A DNA stretch of 64,000 nt from Thalassospira indica. Lineage in GTDB: Bacteria > Pseudomonadota > Alphaproteobacteria > Rhodospirillales > Thalassospiraceae. The stretch's first letter is position 1. The number at the start of each line of letters is the position of its first letter. Location of the stretch: the NCBI RefSeq assembly GCF_003403095.1, contig NZ_CP031555.1, forward strand, positions 4,094,001-4,158,000, in the 5' to 3' direction. Position numbers and translations under genes: made by a program. The notes beneath the pieces are model-generated. The model searched no databases. It saw only the letters and a list, made by a program, of their open reading frames with translations, and was not told where the DNA came from. Of the stretch, positions 16,024 to 25,011 are shown in pieces.

Positions 16024-17073
16024 TCAATCCAGGCATGAATGCAATGCCCAGTCACCTTCCGCAAAGCGATCACGGGCAAACTGCCTCTGATGCCAATAGG
16101 GATAAATCATCGGAGGGGCGCTGACGTCATCAAGGCGTTTGAGATCGTCCTGATCAAGCTTCACATCAAGTGCCCGGAAGTTGGCCTTAAACTGATCGAC
16201 GTTGCTTCCGCCGACAACCAGTGACGAAACAGCAGGCCGCGTAAGCAGCCATGCCAATGCAATCTGCGCAGCTTCAACGCCATGTTTTTCACCCACCGAG
16301 ATCAGGACGTCAACTATGTCCCACAAACGATCCTGATCCCGGACGGGTGGTTCGGTCCAGCCCGCAGCCTGCCGAGACCCTTCCGCAACAGGCTGACTGC
16401 GACGATGCTTGCCCGAAAGCAATCCCGCCGCCAAGGGGCTCCAGACCAAAACTCCAAGCCCTTGGTCCACCGAAATCGGCAGAAGTTCATATTCTGCTTC
16501 GCGGGCTTCAAGGGTGTAATGAATTTGCTGTGTGACGAACCGCACACGGCGATCCTGTTCGGATGCCTGCAAAGATTTCATGATGTGCCAGCCCGAATAG
16601 TTTGAGCAGCCGACATAGCGCACCTTGCCCTGTGTGACCAAAGCATCAAGAGCGGCCATCTTTTCTTCGACCGGGGTGACGCCATCCCATTCGTGCATGT
16701 AATAGATGTCGATGTGGTCGGTGCGCAGATTCTTGAGCGTCTTTTCGCATTCCCGGATCAGGTGATAGCGACTTACCCCCTCATCATTCGGGCCATCGCC
16801 AATCCGCATGCGGGCCTTGGATGTGACAAGAACCTGATCACGTCGGCCGTCAAGGACTTCGCCAAGGATTTGCTCGGACAGGCCCGTCGAGTACATATTG
16901 GCAGTGTCAAACAGGTTCACACCGTGATCAATGCAGCAATCGACAAGACGGCGTGCTTCGGGCACTTGTTGCGAACCGACCATTGCGAACGGTCCGTCGC
17001 CGCCAAAAGTAAATGTTCCCATCGAAAGGGCTGAGACTTTCAACCCTGATCTGCCTAGTGTTCTATACTCCAT
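16024..17073 (-). CDS. Aldo/keto reductase
   Basis: A 349-residue NADPH-type oxidoreductase with a TIM-barrel fold. The start MEYRTLGRSGLKVSA at 17073 is the family-typical N-terminus; an upstream in-frame start would add seven residues. The catalytic tetrad is visible as Asp and Tyr in NLFDTANMYSTG, Lys in LVTSKAR and His in YYMHEWD. It is the last gene of the sugar ABC/DhaKL operon, separated from dhaL by about 100 bp containing a hairpin. It may interconvert the imported polyol or sugar with a carbonyl form for the kinase. Substrate unknown. Confidence 0.9.
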   Translation of the reverse strand: MEYRTLGRSGLKVSALSMGTFTFGGDGPFAMVGSQQVPEARRLVDCCIDHGVNLFDTANMYSTGLSEQILGEVLDGRRDQVLVTSKARMRIGDGPNDEGVSRYHLIRECEKTLKNLRTDHIDIYYMHEWDGVTPVEEKMAALDALVTQGKVRYVGCSNYSGWHIMKSLQASEQDRRVRFVTQQIHYTLEAREAEYELLPISVDQGLGVLVWSPLAAGLLSGKHRRSQPVAEGSRQAAGWTEPPVRDQDRLWDIVDVLISVGEKHGVEAAQIALAWLLTRPAVSSLVVGGSNVDQFKANFRALDVKLDQDDLKRLDDVSAPPMIYPYWHQRQFARDRFAEGDWALHSCLD

Positions 17074-17124
17074 AACCCGGTCCTTTCGATGCAAGTCATT
17101 GCGGTGTGGCGCAAGGAGGAAAAG

Positions 17125-17166
17125 GTCTCAGCATGCCGCCCAAGCACGGCGCAATCATGCTGAGAC
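17125..17166 (-). promoter_or_regulatory. Inverted repeat between DhaL and aldo/keto reductase genes
   Basis: Perfect 11-bp arms (17125-17135 and 17156-17166, GTCTCAGCATG and complement) enclose a 20-nt loop with a smaller inner stem (17135-17138 with 17147-17150). It lies just after the DhaL stop codon and just before the reductase ribosome site. It could attenuate readthrough into the reductase or act as an operator. No T-run is present. Confidence 0.5.
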
Positions 17167-17174
17167 TTAGAAAG

Positions 17175-17813
17175 TCAGCCTTTTACAAAGCGTGCGAGCG
17201 TTTCAATCAACAGGAAGGCAACCGTGCCCCCCGCATCCTGAAGACCTTTGCTTTTATCGGCAAACGCCGCAGCCTTGCCGTGCTGGGCGACCATATCCTT
17301 GGTTGCTACCAGCGCTGCCTGTCCGGCACGTGCGGCGTCTGCAACCGCATCGACCAACGGGGCGTGTTGGTCGGCAGATTGTTCAAGGCTTTGGGCGATG
17401 GGCTCAAGCACATCCAAGACAGTTTTATCGCCAAGTTTGGCTTTGCCGCGTTCGGCAATCCCGTCGGCATACGCCCGCCAGAAGGCCGTCATTTCCTTGG
17501 TGCCAATCGCGTCAGCATCATCAACAGCCTTGCCTCCGCGCATAAATCCGGTTGCTGTCAACGTCCCCATTGTCGAGGGCGCTGCCTTTGCCATTGCCGC
17601 ACCAGCCATTTTGAACTGCTTGCCCAGCGGTTCACCGTCCATGTCAGAGACCGTTTTAGTGGCAGCCTCAAACGCAGAATTCATAGTGATGCCAAGATCA
17701 CTGTCACCGACCTTGGCATCAAGGGCGATCAGCTCATCACGCTTGTCGCGAAATGTGGCATGAAAGGCCTCGAACAGGGCGGCAATATTGCCGGTATTAA
17801 TTGTGTCCATCAT
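17175..17813 (-). CDS. dhaL: Dihydroxyacetone kinase-like protein, DhaL (nucleotide-binding) subunit
   Basis: The ADP/ATP-binding subunit of a DhaK/DhaL-type kinase, 212 residues. The Mg-nucleotide motif appears as LDAKVGDSDLGITM with the three expected Asp residues; DSDLG replaces the DGDHG of classic DhaL. The segment STMGTLTATGFMRGGKA replaces the usual GG(T/S)SG-type loop, a pattern of a DhaL subgroup. It lies 9 bp after dhaK. No DhaM phosphotransferase gene is present, so ATP-driven phosphorylation is more likely. The true substrate may be a tetrulose or another short ketose rather than dihydroxyacetone. Confidence 0.88.
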   Translation of the reverse strand: MMDTINTGNIAALFEAFHATFRDKRDELIALDAKVGDSDLGITMNSAFEAATKTVSDMDGEPLGKQFKMAGAAMAKAAPSTMGTLTATGFMRGGKAVDDADAIGTKEMTAFWRAYADGIAERGKAKLGDKTVLDVLEPIAQSLEQSADQHAPLVDAVADAARAGQAALVATKDMVAQHGKAAAFADKSKGLQDAGGTVAFLLIETLARFVKG

Positions 17814-17822
17814 GGCCTCCGA

Positions 17823-18824
17823 TTACTGCGCGAAATGTTTGAAGAATGGCGTGTCGGCTTTGGCAGCCATCAGGCGATCAAGTTCTTCGTCAAGATGCAG
17901 AACCGAAACAGATGCACCGGCCATTTCCATCGAAGTCGCAAATTCACCGACCCAAACATGCTTCACGTTGATGTCGCGCTCGCTCATCAATTGGGAAACA
18001 CGACGGAACATGATGTAAAGTTCTTCAAGCGGTGTCGCGCCAAGACCGTTAACCAGAATGGCAACATCGTCGCCTTTCTTGTAATCCTGCTCGGCGAAGA
18101 TTTTCGCCATCATCTCGTCGACGAGCGGATCAGCAGCAGTCAGTTTTTTACGGGTAATACCGTTTTCGCCATGGATCCCCATGCCGATTTCCATCTCGTC
18201 ATCGCCGATTTCAAAGGATGGCTTGCCAACTTCGGGAATGATGCAGCTGCTCAGCGCGACACCGATGGTGCGTGTGCGATCTTTGGCCTTTTCGGCAACG
18301 CGAACGACCTCTTCAAGTGACATGCCTTCCTGTGCGGCCGCACCGGCAGCTTTATAAAGGAAGAATATCCCGGCAACGCCACGGCGCTTGTGTTCTTCAC
18401 CAACAACAGAGGACGCCACATCATCATTGCCGACAACCGACATCACCTTGATGTCTTCAAGGTCGGCCAGCTCGGTCGCCATATCGAAATTGATGATATC
18501 CCCGGTATAATTGCCGTAAATGTAAAGGACACCCGCCCCCTGATCGATATGCTTGGTCACTTCAAGCATCTGTTCGGCACTGGGTGACTGAAACACGCCG
18601 CCAACAGCCGCACCATCGAGCATGCCTTTGCCGACATAACCCAGAAACAGCGGCAAATGCCCCGAACCACCACCGGTGGCAATGCCAACCTTGCCTTTGA
18701 CCGGCTCGGCCTTGACATAGCAGCGCTTGTCATCGGCAACATAGGTGACCTCTTTGTTCGCCAGATAGATGCCTTCAAGCATTTCATCGACGAAATTCTT
18801 CGGATCATTCATAAATTTTTTCAT
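17823..18824 (-). CDS. dhaK: Dihydroxyacetone kinase-like protein, DhaK (substrate-binding) subunit
   Basis: The substrate-binding subunit, 333 residues. DhaK proteins bind the ketose covalently through a His; here it is the His in EIGMGIHGENG. The N-terminal GIATGGGSGHLPLFLGYVGKGMLDGAAVG matches the family phosphate/substrate loop. Together with DhaL it forms a complete kinase. It follows the second permease by 10 bp, so import and phosphorylation are co-expressed. Related DhaK enzymes in other bacteria act on L- or D-erythrulose, which makes tetrulose a reasonable alternative substrate. Confidence 0.92.
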   Translation of the reverse strand: MKKFMNDPKNFVDEMLEGIYLANKEVTYVADDKRCYVKAEPVKGKVGIATGGGSGHLPLFLGYVGKGMLDGAAVGGVFQSPSAEQMLEVTKHIDQGAGVLYIYGNYTGDIINFDMATELADLEDIKVMSVVGNDDVASSVVGEEHKRRGVAGIFFLYKAAGAAAQEGMSLEEVVRVAEKAKDRTRTIGVALSSCIIPEVGKPSFEIGDDEMEIGMGIHGENGITRKKLTAADPLVDEMMAKIFAEQDYKKGDDVAILVNGLGATPLEELYIMFRRVSQLMSERDINVKHVWVGEFATSMEMAGASVSVLHLDEELDRLMAAKADTPFFKHFAQ

Positions 18825-18834
18825 GATTTTCTCT

Positions 18835-19899
18835 TTATTTCGCAGGTTTGAATTTGCGCTGACGGGTTACGAAGAACGCCGCGGCAAGCAGAATGAACGC
18901 GCCGACGAACACCCGTTGCCATGTGCTTGGAATTCCAACCATCACAAGAACATTATCGACCACAACGACAAGCAAAACGCCCAGCATGGTGCCAATGACC
19001 GACCCGGTTCCGCCGGTGATCCGGGCCCCGCCCAGAACAACCGCTGCAATCACCGCAATTTCAGTTCCGACAAGATCAAACGGGTTCGCCAAACGGTTGG
19101 CCGTCACATGAACGATGCCTGCCAGGCCGGCCAAAGCACCGGCATAACCAAACACGAAAAGATGGACGATCTTGACGTTGTACCCCAGACGGGCGGTGAC
19201 ATCCGGACTTCCACCAAGCGAGAAGATGGCGCGTCCCATCAGGGTACGGCGCATGATCCACCAGGTCAGGATCGCTGCTGCTGGCAGGATGAGGAAGTAA
19301 ACAGGCAAACTGACCGTTGCGCCATTTGCCGTTTCAAATTCTAGCAGGGAAATACGCCCGAACGTGCCCATCTGACCGGGCAACTCCATGATCCAGGTCG
19401 TGCCGACAAAAGCCAGCAAGCCGCCCCGAAACAGGTACTGCGTCCCAATCGTGACAATCAGAGACGGCACACGCAGCGTATAAACCAGAAAGCCATTGAG
19501 AACGCCCAGTGCAATGCCACCGGCAACCGCGATCAGGAACACGACATAGATCGGCATGTTCGGTGCATGGTTGATTGCCAGAAGTGTGATCGAATACATC
19601 GTCAGTGCTGCGATGGCCGTAAATGACACATCAATGCCGCCTGCCGCCAGGATCACAAAAACACCCAATGCAAACAGGCCGGTCACGACACTGGCACGAC
19701 CAATATCAATCAGGGTGGATGGCTGCAAAAAGGCCGGGTTTGCAATGGCGACAGCGATACAAATGGCAATAAGAAGACCCAAGGTCACCAATTCCGGTTT
19801 CTTGGCAATCAGATCACCCAATCCCCGGCGCTGCTGCAATTGCCCGGATGCCGATACATGGCCCGGAGCAGGTTTGTTTGAGGTTCCAGCCGAACTCAT
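18835..19899 (-). CDS. Sugar ABC transporter permease B (RbsC-like)
   Basis: A 354-residue integral membrane protein with many hydrophobic helices. It has the RbsC-type segments FVILAAGGIDVSFTAIAALT and AAVVLGGARITGGTGSVIGTMLGV. The start overlaps the ATPase stop by four bases (ATGA). It is one of two permeases in the operon, and the pair probably forms a heterodimeric channel. The first about 30 residues are hydrophilic and probably cytoplasmic. Confidence 0.92.
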   Translation of the reverse strand: MSSAGTSNKPAPGHVSASGQLQQRRGLGDLIAKKPELVTLGLLIAICIAVAIANPAFLQPSTLIDIGRASVVTGLFALGVFVILAAGGIDVSFTAIAALTMYSITLLAINHAPNMPIYVVFLIAVAGGIALGVLNGFLVYTLRVPSLIVTIGTQYLFRGGLLAFVGTTWIMELPGQMGTFGRISLLEFETANGATVSLPVYFLILPAAAILTWWIMRRTLMGRAIFSLGGSPDVTARLGYNVKIVHLFVFGYAGALAGLAGIVHVTANRLANPFDLVGTEIAVIAAVVLGGARITGGTGSVIGTMLGVLLVVVVDNVLVMVGIPSTWQRVFVGAFILLAAAFFVTRQRKFKPAK

Positions 19900-21443
19900 G
19901 CTGCACCTTCCTGTACTGAACCAAGCATCGCCTGGTAAATATCGTCTTCACTTGCGGATGCCCCATTGAGGTCTGAGACGACCTCGCCGGCATTCATCAC
20001 AAGTATGCGGTCACAGTTTTGAAGAAGTTCAGGCAAATCGTCGCTGACGATGATCAGCCCCATACCGTCTTCAGCCATTTTCTGAATTGTCTGATAGATC
20101 GCGTCCTTTGACCCGACATCGACACCAACAGTTGGACCATGCAGCACGAGAATTTCCGGATTGATGCTTAACCAGCGACCAATCAGAACGCGTTGCTGGT
20201 TCCCACCCGAAAGCGATGAAACCGGCAATTCGATATCTGCGGTGTTCAGACGCATGTCGGCCGAAATTTCGCGGGCAATTTCCTTACCCTTCTTCATGTC
20301 GAGAATGCCCATGAACCCCGCAAGTTTACGCAGGATCAGAGCCACTTCGTTCTGATAGATAGATTTGCTTAAAAACAGGCCTTCGGACAGACGATCTTCC
20401 GGGACATAGGCAATGCCGGCATCAATTGAATCCGATGCTGTTACAATGCGGATGTTCTTGTCATTGATGGAGATCGTGCCACTTGCCGCAGGCCGGATAC
20501 CGGCTATTGCCAAAGCAAGTTCATTTCGCCCGGAATCCGACAGCCCGGTAATGCCAAGTACCTCGCCTTTGCGAAGATCAAATCCGAAATCGTTGAAACG
20601 GCCCGGCATGCTGAAGTTCGAAAGCGACATCAGCGTATCTTCCGAAGGGCTACCTTCGCGGTATCGCTTTTCGCTGATTTGACGACCTGTCATCAGTTCG
20701 GCCAAATCGGCCCTGCTATAACTTTCAATCGGTCCTTGTGCCACGCATTGCCCGTCACGAAACACGATCGCATGCCCGCCAATACGATAGCATTCTTCGA
20801 GTTTGTGGGTGACAAACAGCACCGCGACATTTTGCGACCGCAGACGTGAGACCACATCAATAAGGTTTTCCACCTCGCGACGGGTCAGCGACGTCGTCGG
20901 TTCATCCATGATGACAAGGCGTGCTTCACAGGCAATCGCTCGGGCAATTGCCACAAGCTGACGTGTTGCCAAAGGCAGTTCCGAGACAATCGTCGACATC
21001 AGTTCGGGTGTTACGTCCAGGCCCACTTGCGACAGGGCTTTGGTCGCCGTTTGCTGCATCCGCGCCCGGTCAATACGGCGCAGAAGCCTGCCGTGGCCTT
21101 CGACCAGTTGCTCCCCAAGGGCAACATTTTCCATTACGCTCAGATTGGGGATCAAAGACAGGTCCTGATAGACGGTCTCAATCCCGAAATCGAGAGATTG
21201 AATGGGGGTAAGTTCGTTAAACACCTTGCCATCAAGAACAATCTGGCCTTCGCTGGGCGGATGCGCCCCGGCCATGATCTTGATCACGGTGCTTTTGCCA
21301 CAACCGTTTTCGCCCAGCAGGTGGTATACCTCCCCGGCTTCAAGTGACAGGTCAACACCGCGCAGGGCATGGACACCGCCAAAACGTTTGTGAATGTTTC
21401 TTAGTTCAAGAAAACAGCGATTTTTCTGCGTGTTTTGCGTCAC
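19896..21443 (-). CDS. Sugar ABC transporter ATP-binding protein (tandem cassettes, RbsA-like)
   Basis: A 515-residue ATPase with two fused ABC cassettes. The first has Walker A GENGCGKST and Walker B LVIMDEPTTSL. The second has the degenerate Walker A GLSDSGRNEL but an intact signature LSGGNQQRVLIGRWL, the usual asymmetry of this family. It lies about 100 bp downstream of the binding-protein gene with a GC-rich hairpin between them, and is coupled to permease B. Confidence 0.93.
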   Translation of the reverse strand: MTQNTQKNRCFLELRNIHKRFGGVHALRGVDLSLEAGEVYHLLGENGCGKSTVIKIMAGAHPPSEGQIVLDGKVFNELTPIQSLDFGIETVYQDLSLIPNLSVMENVALGEQLVEGHGRLLRRIDRARMQQTATKALSQVGLDVTPELMSTIVSELPLATRQLVAIARAIACEARLVIMDEPTTSLTRREVENLIDVVSRLRSQNVAVLFVTHKLEECYRIGGHAIVFRDGQCVAQGPIESYSRADLAELMTGRQISEKRYREGSPSEDTLMSLSNFSMPGRFNDFGFDLRKGEVLGITGLSDSGRNELALAIAGIRPAASGTISINDKNIRIVTASDSIDAGIAYVPEDRLSEGLFLSKSIYQNEVALILRKLAGFMGILDMKKGKEIAREISADMRLNTADIELPVSSLSGGNQQRVLIGRWLSINPEILVLHGPTVGVDVGSKDAIYQTIQKMAEDGMGLIIVSDDLPELLQNCDRILVMNAGEVVSDLNGASASEDDIYQAMLGSVQEGAA

Positions 21444-21470
21444 CAGTCAGACCCTTTCCTGCTGACATGT

Positions 21471-21492
21471 CCCGGCCTTTGACGAGGCCGGG
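21471..21492 (-). promoter_or_regulatory. Intercistronic hairpin after the sugar-binding-protein gene
   Basis: Perfect 8-bp GC-rich arms (CCCGGCCT, 21471-21478, and 21485-21492) enclose a 6-nt loop. A longer imperfect stem follows at about 21493-21535. It occupies the junction between binding protein and ATPase, as in the other two ABC operons of the window. Confidence 0.6.
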
Positions 21493-21542
21493 CGGCCCGA
21501 AACATGCCAAGACACATTCCGGGCTGCCTCAACCGGGTTCGC

Positions 21543-22553
21543 TTAGAAAAGGTAATCTTTGTAGGTTTCCTTATCGACAAGGACCATGCCATTACCAACA
21601 ATCAGAAGACCTTTGCCTGCGCCTGGTGTGACGGTCACGCTTTCGTAGCCTTCAACACCAAGGTCCATGCCATCGGTAACTTCTTTGCCTTCAAGCATCA
21701 GCTTGGCAACGGCATTCATTGCCATGCCAGCTTTCTGCGGATCCCAGAAACCAATTGCGGTGATCGCACCAGATTCCAGATAGGCCGTTGACGGGTTCGG
21801 AAGACCGGTACCAACCAGGCAGACCTTGCCAGCAAGACCAGCTTCTTCGATCGCACGTCCGACACCAAGAACATCGTTGCCAGCCGAAGTCTGGAAGCCC
21901 TTGATGTCAGGATGTTTGCGGAGGATTTCCTTGGCTTTTTCATAGGTACCATTCGCATCATCGAACGATTCATTGTTCGGGTCGACCAATTCCATACCCG
22001 GATATTTTTTGGCATTTTCTTCGCCGGCACCAACCCACTGCATGTGCGTACGGCTTCCCAGCGATCCAACAAACGTTGTCCACTTGCCTTTTTCGCCCAT
22101 GCACTGCGCCAAACGTTCGTTCAGGGCCGCACCATAATCGCTGTTATCGAATGCTTCGATATCGGCATGGGTGTTGGTCTGGTTATCGGCTTCGTGCGTC
22201 ACAACGATTGTGCCGCGATCCATCGCGCGGCCAAGGATACCTTCGAGAATATCTGGATCCATCGGCACAACAGCCAGTGCGTCTACGCCAGTTGCCACAA
22301 GATCATTGACGATCTGAAGCTGCTGGGCGGAATCCGCCGTTGCCGGACCGACCTGACGAATATCCATTTCGGGGTTTTGTTCGGCAAACTTGGTAACACC
22401 GGTTTCCATACGATCAAACCATGGAATACCGCTAATTTTAACGACAGTCGTAATGGATTTTGTGTCCTGCGCCGAGGACGGAGCAGCAAAACCAAGAACA
22501 GACATCGCAGCCAGTGCGAAAGCTGTGGTTTTCATAAGGTTGGCAATTTTCAT
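21543..22553 (-). CDS. Periplasmic sugar-binding protein (Peripla_BP_4)
   Basis: An exported substrate-binding subunit of 336 residues. The start at 22553 is preceded by GGGAGGAAAC; an upstream frame start would place that ribosome site inside the gene. The signal peptide MKIANLMKTTAFALAAMSVLGFAAPSSAQ is followed by the RbsB-like segments VVKISGIPWFDRMETGV and ALAVVPMDPDILEGILGRAM. It lies between permease A and the ATPase, an unusual gene order for this transporter class. The ligand may be a short sugar or polyol given DhaK/DhaL downstream. Confidence 0.92.
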   Translation of the reverse strand: MKIANLMKTTAFALAAMSVLGFAAPSSAQDTKSITTVVKISGIPWFDRMETGVTKFAEQNPEMDIRQVGPATADSAQQLQIVNDLVATGVDALAVVPMDPDILEGILGRAMDRGTIVVTHEADNQTNTHADIEAFDNSDYGAALNERLAQCMGEKGKWTTFVGSLGSRTHMQWVGAGEENAKKYPGMELVDPNNESFDDANGTYEKAKEILRKHPDIKGFQTSAGNDVLGVGRAIEEAGLAGKVCLVGTGLPNPSTAYLESGAITAIGFWDPQKAGMAMNAVAKLMLEGKEVTDGMDLGVEGYESVTVTPGAGKGLLIVGNGMVLVDKETYKDYLF

Positions 22554-22612
22554 AATGTTTCCTCCCAATTGGAAATATTCTGTTTGGCCAGATGTTTCCC
22601 TCTGATTTTTGA

Positions 22613-23635
22613 TTACTTCTGTGCGTGAGGGCTGCGCACAGAGGCAGAGATCGCATGCTTTTGCAGGTTAATCAGATCAAGCAATCTGAACCGCCCGATC
22701 GCGAGGAATCCAAGCAACAGAGCCCCCCAAGCGAAATCGCGAATAAAGTTTGAAAGGCCCATGAAGTTGAGCATGCTCGACATCATCTGCAGCGTGATTG
22801 CCGACAGAACAACACAGATCACCCGCCCATAACCGCCTTCGGGTTTAACACCGGCCATCACCGCAATCAGGATTGCCACCAGAAGGTAGGATGTGCCGTA
22901 ATCCCACTTCACGTTGATGGTCCGCGCGGCAATTATGATCCCGGCAAGCGACGACAGGATGCCGCTTACGGTATAGGTCGAAATGATCACTTTGTTTTTT
23001 GGAAACCCGGCATACTCAGCGGCCTTGGGGTTTGACCCATTGAGCATCAGCCACATGCCAAACGGCGTATAGCGCAGAACAAAACCGATGATGCAGGCAA
23101 CCCCGATGAACAAAAGGAAACTGATCGGGATTTCAAACAACAATCCGTTGCCGATTTCATAAAGCGGGCCCGGAGCACCAACCCTTACCGAACGACCATC
23201 GGAAATCGCAACGGCAAGCCCGATAAACAGCATTTGCGTGCCCAGCGTGCAAAGGATCGCCGTGATTTTAAGATAGGCAATCAACAGGCCGTTCAGCAAA
23301 CCGCCAAGAAACCCGGTTGCCAATGCCACCACGATAAAGATGAGCGAGAAAATCTCCGGGTCCTGAGAGGCAGAGAAAAAACTTACAGCAATGGTCGCAG
23401 CGACGACGCCCGAAAGATTGGCCAACGCGATCCCCGACAATTCGATGCCGCCATTCCCGACACACATCGCCAGCAAAACACCGATCGCCAACAACCCGAT
23501 TTCAGGCACTTGGCCCGCCATCGACTGAAGATTAAACAGCGAAAGATAGTTTCCATCAGAAACAATCGCGCCCGCCGTCATCAACGTGATGATCAGCCCG
23601 ATTAGAACGGTCAGGTGCCCGTCAAAAAAGCGCAT
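22613..23635 (-). CDS. Sugar ABC transporter permease A (RbsC-like)
   Basis: The first gene of the operon, a 340-residue membrane protein starting at 23635 after GGGGAGGATCC. The family segment LLAMCVGNGGIELSGIALANLSG and the C-terminal GVKPEGGYGRVICVVLSAITLQ are visible among about ten hydrophobic stretches. It is clearly distinct from permease B. It faces the LacI-type regulator gene across a 184-bp AT-rich divergent promoter region. Confidence 0.92.
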   Translation of the reverse strand: MRFFDGHLTVLIGLIITLMTAGAIVSDGNYLSLFNLQSMAGQVPEIGLLAIGVLLAMCVGNGGIELSGIALANLSGVVAATIAVSFFSASQDPEIFSLIFIVVALATGFLGGLLNGLLIAYLKITAILCTLGTQMLFIGLAVAISDGRSVRVGAPGPLYEIGNGLLFEIPISFLLFIGVACIIGFVLRYTPFGMWLMLNGSNPKAAEYAGFPKNKVIISTYTVSGILSSLAGIIIAARTINVKWDYGTSYLLVAILIAVMAGVKPEGGYGRVICVVLSAITLQMMSSMLNFMGLSNFIRDFAWGALLLGFLAIGRFRLLDLINLQKHAISASVRSPHAQK

Positions 23636-23651
23636 GGATCCTCCCCATACT

Positions 23652-23773
23652 TTTAGTAAATTTTTATGTTTATTGACTAAAAACTATCAATTCATTTTTA
23701 TGTTGGCAAGCATCTGTTTGACACAAACTGTTACATCACAGTTGCATTGATATCCGGCAGGATGTTTACTAAA
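23652..23773. promoter_or_regulatory. Divergent control region with two TTTAGTAAA-type sites
   Basis: TTTAGTAAA at 23652-23660 and its reverse complement TTTACTAAA at 23765-23773 lie close to the two gene starts. The first is part of a wider inverted repeat (TTTTAGT at 23651-23657 against ACTAAAA at 23676-23682). A possible minus-strand promoter is TTGCCA (23709-23704) with TAGTTT 17 bp further on. A plus-strand -35 TTGACA lies at 23718-23723. These are plausible operators for the adjacent LacI-type regulator, allowing autoregulation and operon control. Confidence 0.5.
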
Positions 23774-23819
23774 GAACATAAACAATGAAGAATCAGGGAA
23801 GAGCACCAAGGTTAAGTAC

Positions 23820-24860
23820 ATGAAAAAAAATAACAAACCGACCATCAAACAGATTGCCGAACAGGCGGGCGTCTCCCCTTCGACGGTGTCGCTTGTTCTG
23901 AATGGCAAGGGTGAAATTTCCGGCGTTACCCGTTCACGGGTCCTTGAAGTTGTTTCTTCGTTGAACTACCTGCCGCGCTCCCCCAAAAATCGCGAAAAAC
24001 CGGCGAAAACCATCAAGTTTCTCAAGATCGCCAAACACGGTCATACTGTGAACCGTGACCATAGCCATTTCATTTCTGATTACATTGACGGCATGTCATC
24101 AGAGGCAACCAGTCGTGGTTATAAGCTGCAGGTTTTAAGCTATGAAAATGTCACAGCAAGTGACATCACAGACATCCTGGCAAATTCGGATGCAACGGCC
24201 GCCATCATACTTGGCACCGAGCTAACGCGTGAAGATATTCAGAAAATCCAGGACTTCAGATTACCAACTGTTTTTATTGATTCTTTTTATGATCTCATTG
24301 ATGCAAATTTCGTCGACATGAACAATGGCGATGCGGTTTACACCGTGCTTTCGCACTTAAAAGATCTTGGTTTTAGTAAAATTGGCTTTGTCGGCAGTGA
24401 AACGCAGACCCGAAACTTTGCTCTGCGTAAGAAAGCCTTCCTGAAAAACATGCACCATCTCGGACTGACAGTGAACAGCAGTCACATCCTGTCAATCGGG
24501 TCCACCATCTCCTCGGCATATGAAGATAGCTTCAAGGCGCTTTCCAATCACGGCAGCGTTGCCGAAGCTTATTTTTGCGCGAACGACATCATGGCATATG
24601 GCTTTACCAAAGCCCTAAAAGAAAAAGGATATAAGATCCCACAGGACATCTCGATCGTCGGGTTTGATAACCTTCCAATGAGCGCCACACTCGACCCGTC
24701 CTTAACGACGATAGATGTTTCGAAACGCAAAATCGGAAGCATGGCTGTTACGGTACTTGATGAACTCTTAAACGCAGAGGGCTCCCTGCCTGCGGTCAAG
24801 GTTCAGGTCGGCGCAGAGCTTGTTGTCCGCGCAAGCACAGCCTCAAAGAAAACCGGCTGA
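23820..24860 (+). CDS. LacI-family transcriptional regulator
   Basis: A 346-residue repressor or activator. The N-terminal helix-turn-helix KPTIKQIAEQAGVSPSTVSLVL and hinge-helix region match LacI. The remainder is a sugar-binding-type effector domain (AAIILGTEL, IGFVGSETQTRNFALRKKAF, SIVGFDNLPMSATLDPSLTTID). It is transcribed away from the ABC/DhaKL operon and shares its promoter region, so it almost certainly controls that operon in response to the imported compound or a derivative. Confidence 0.93.
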   Translation: MKKNNKPTIKQIAEQAGVSPSTVSLVLNGKGEISGVTRSRVLEVVSSLNYLPRSPKNREKPAKTIKFLKIAKHGHTVNRDHSHFISDYIDGMSSEATSRGYKLQVLSYENVTASDITDILANSDATAAIILGTELTREDIQKIQDFRLPTVFIDSFYDLIDANFVDMNNGDAVYTVLSHLKDLGFSKIGFVGSETQTRNFALRKKAFLKNMHHLGLTVNSSHILSIGSTISSAYEDSFKALSNHGSVAEAYFCANDIMAYGFTKALKEKGYKIPQDISIVGFDNLPMSATLDPSLTTIDVSKRKIGSMAVTVLDELLNAEGSLPAVKVQVGAELVVRASTASKKTG

Positions 24861-24975
24861 TAACGCAATGCTTGACCGCCATTGCCAACACTGCCTTTAA
24901 GCACCCCGTACCTCGACGTGGCACATATCGATTAATACGCAGCGTCTGGAAAAGATATGGGAAGCTAAAAGAACA

Positions 24976-25001
24976 AAACCCAACCGATTATGGCTGGGTT
25001 T
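24976..25001 (-). terminator. Terminator of tRNA-Leu
   Basis: A 10-bp stem (24976-24985 with 24992-25001, one G-U pair) with a 6-nt loop. On the minus strand it is followed by TGTTCTTTT. It lies 11 bp beyond the tRNA CCA end. Confidence 0.75.
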
Positions 25002-25011
25002 GGAAAAGCGA

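Noticed and set aside
17106..18320. A 404-codon open frame on the plus strand
   Set aside because: Antisense to DhaL and DhaK, which are unmistakable. No ribosome site or domain.
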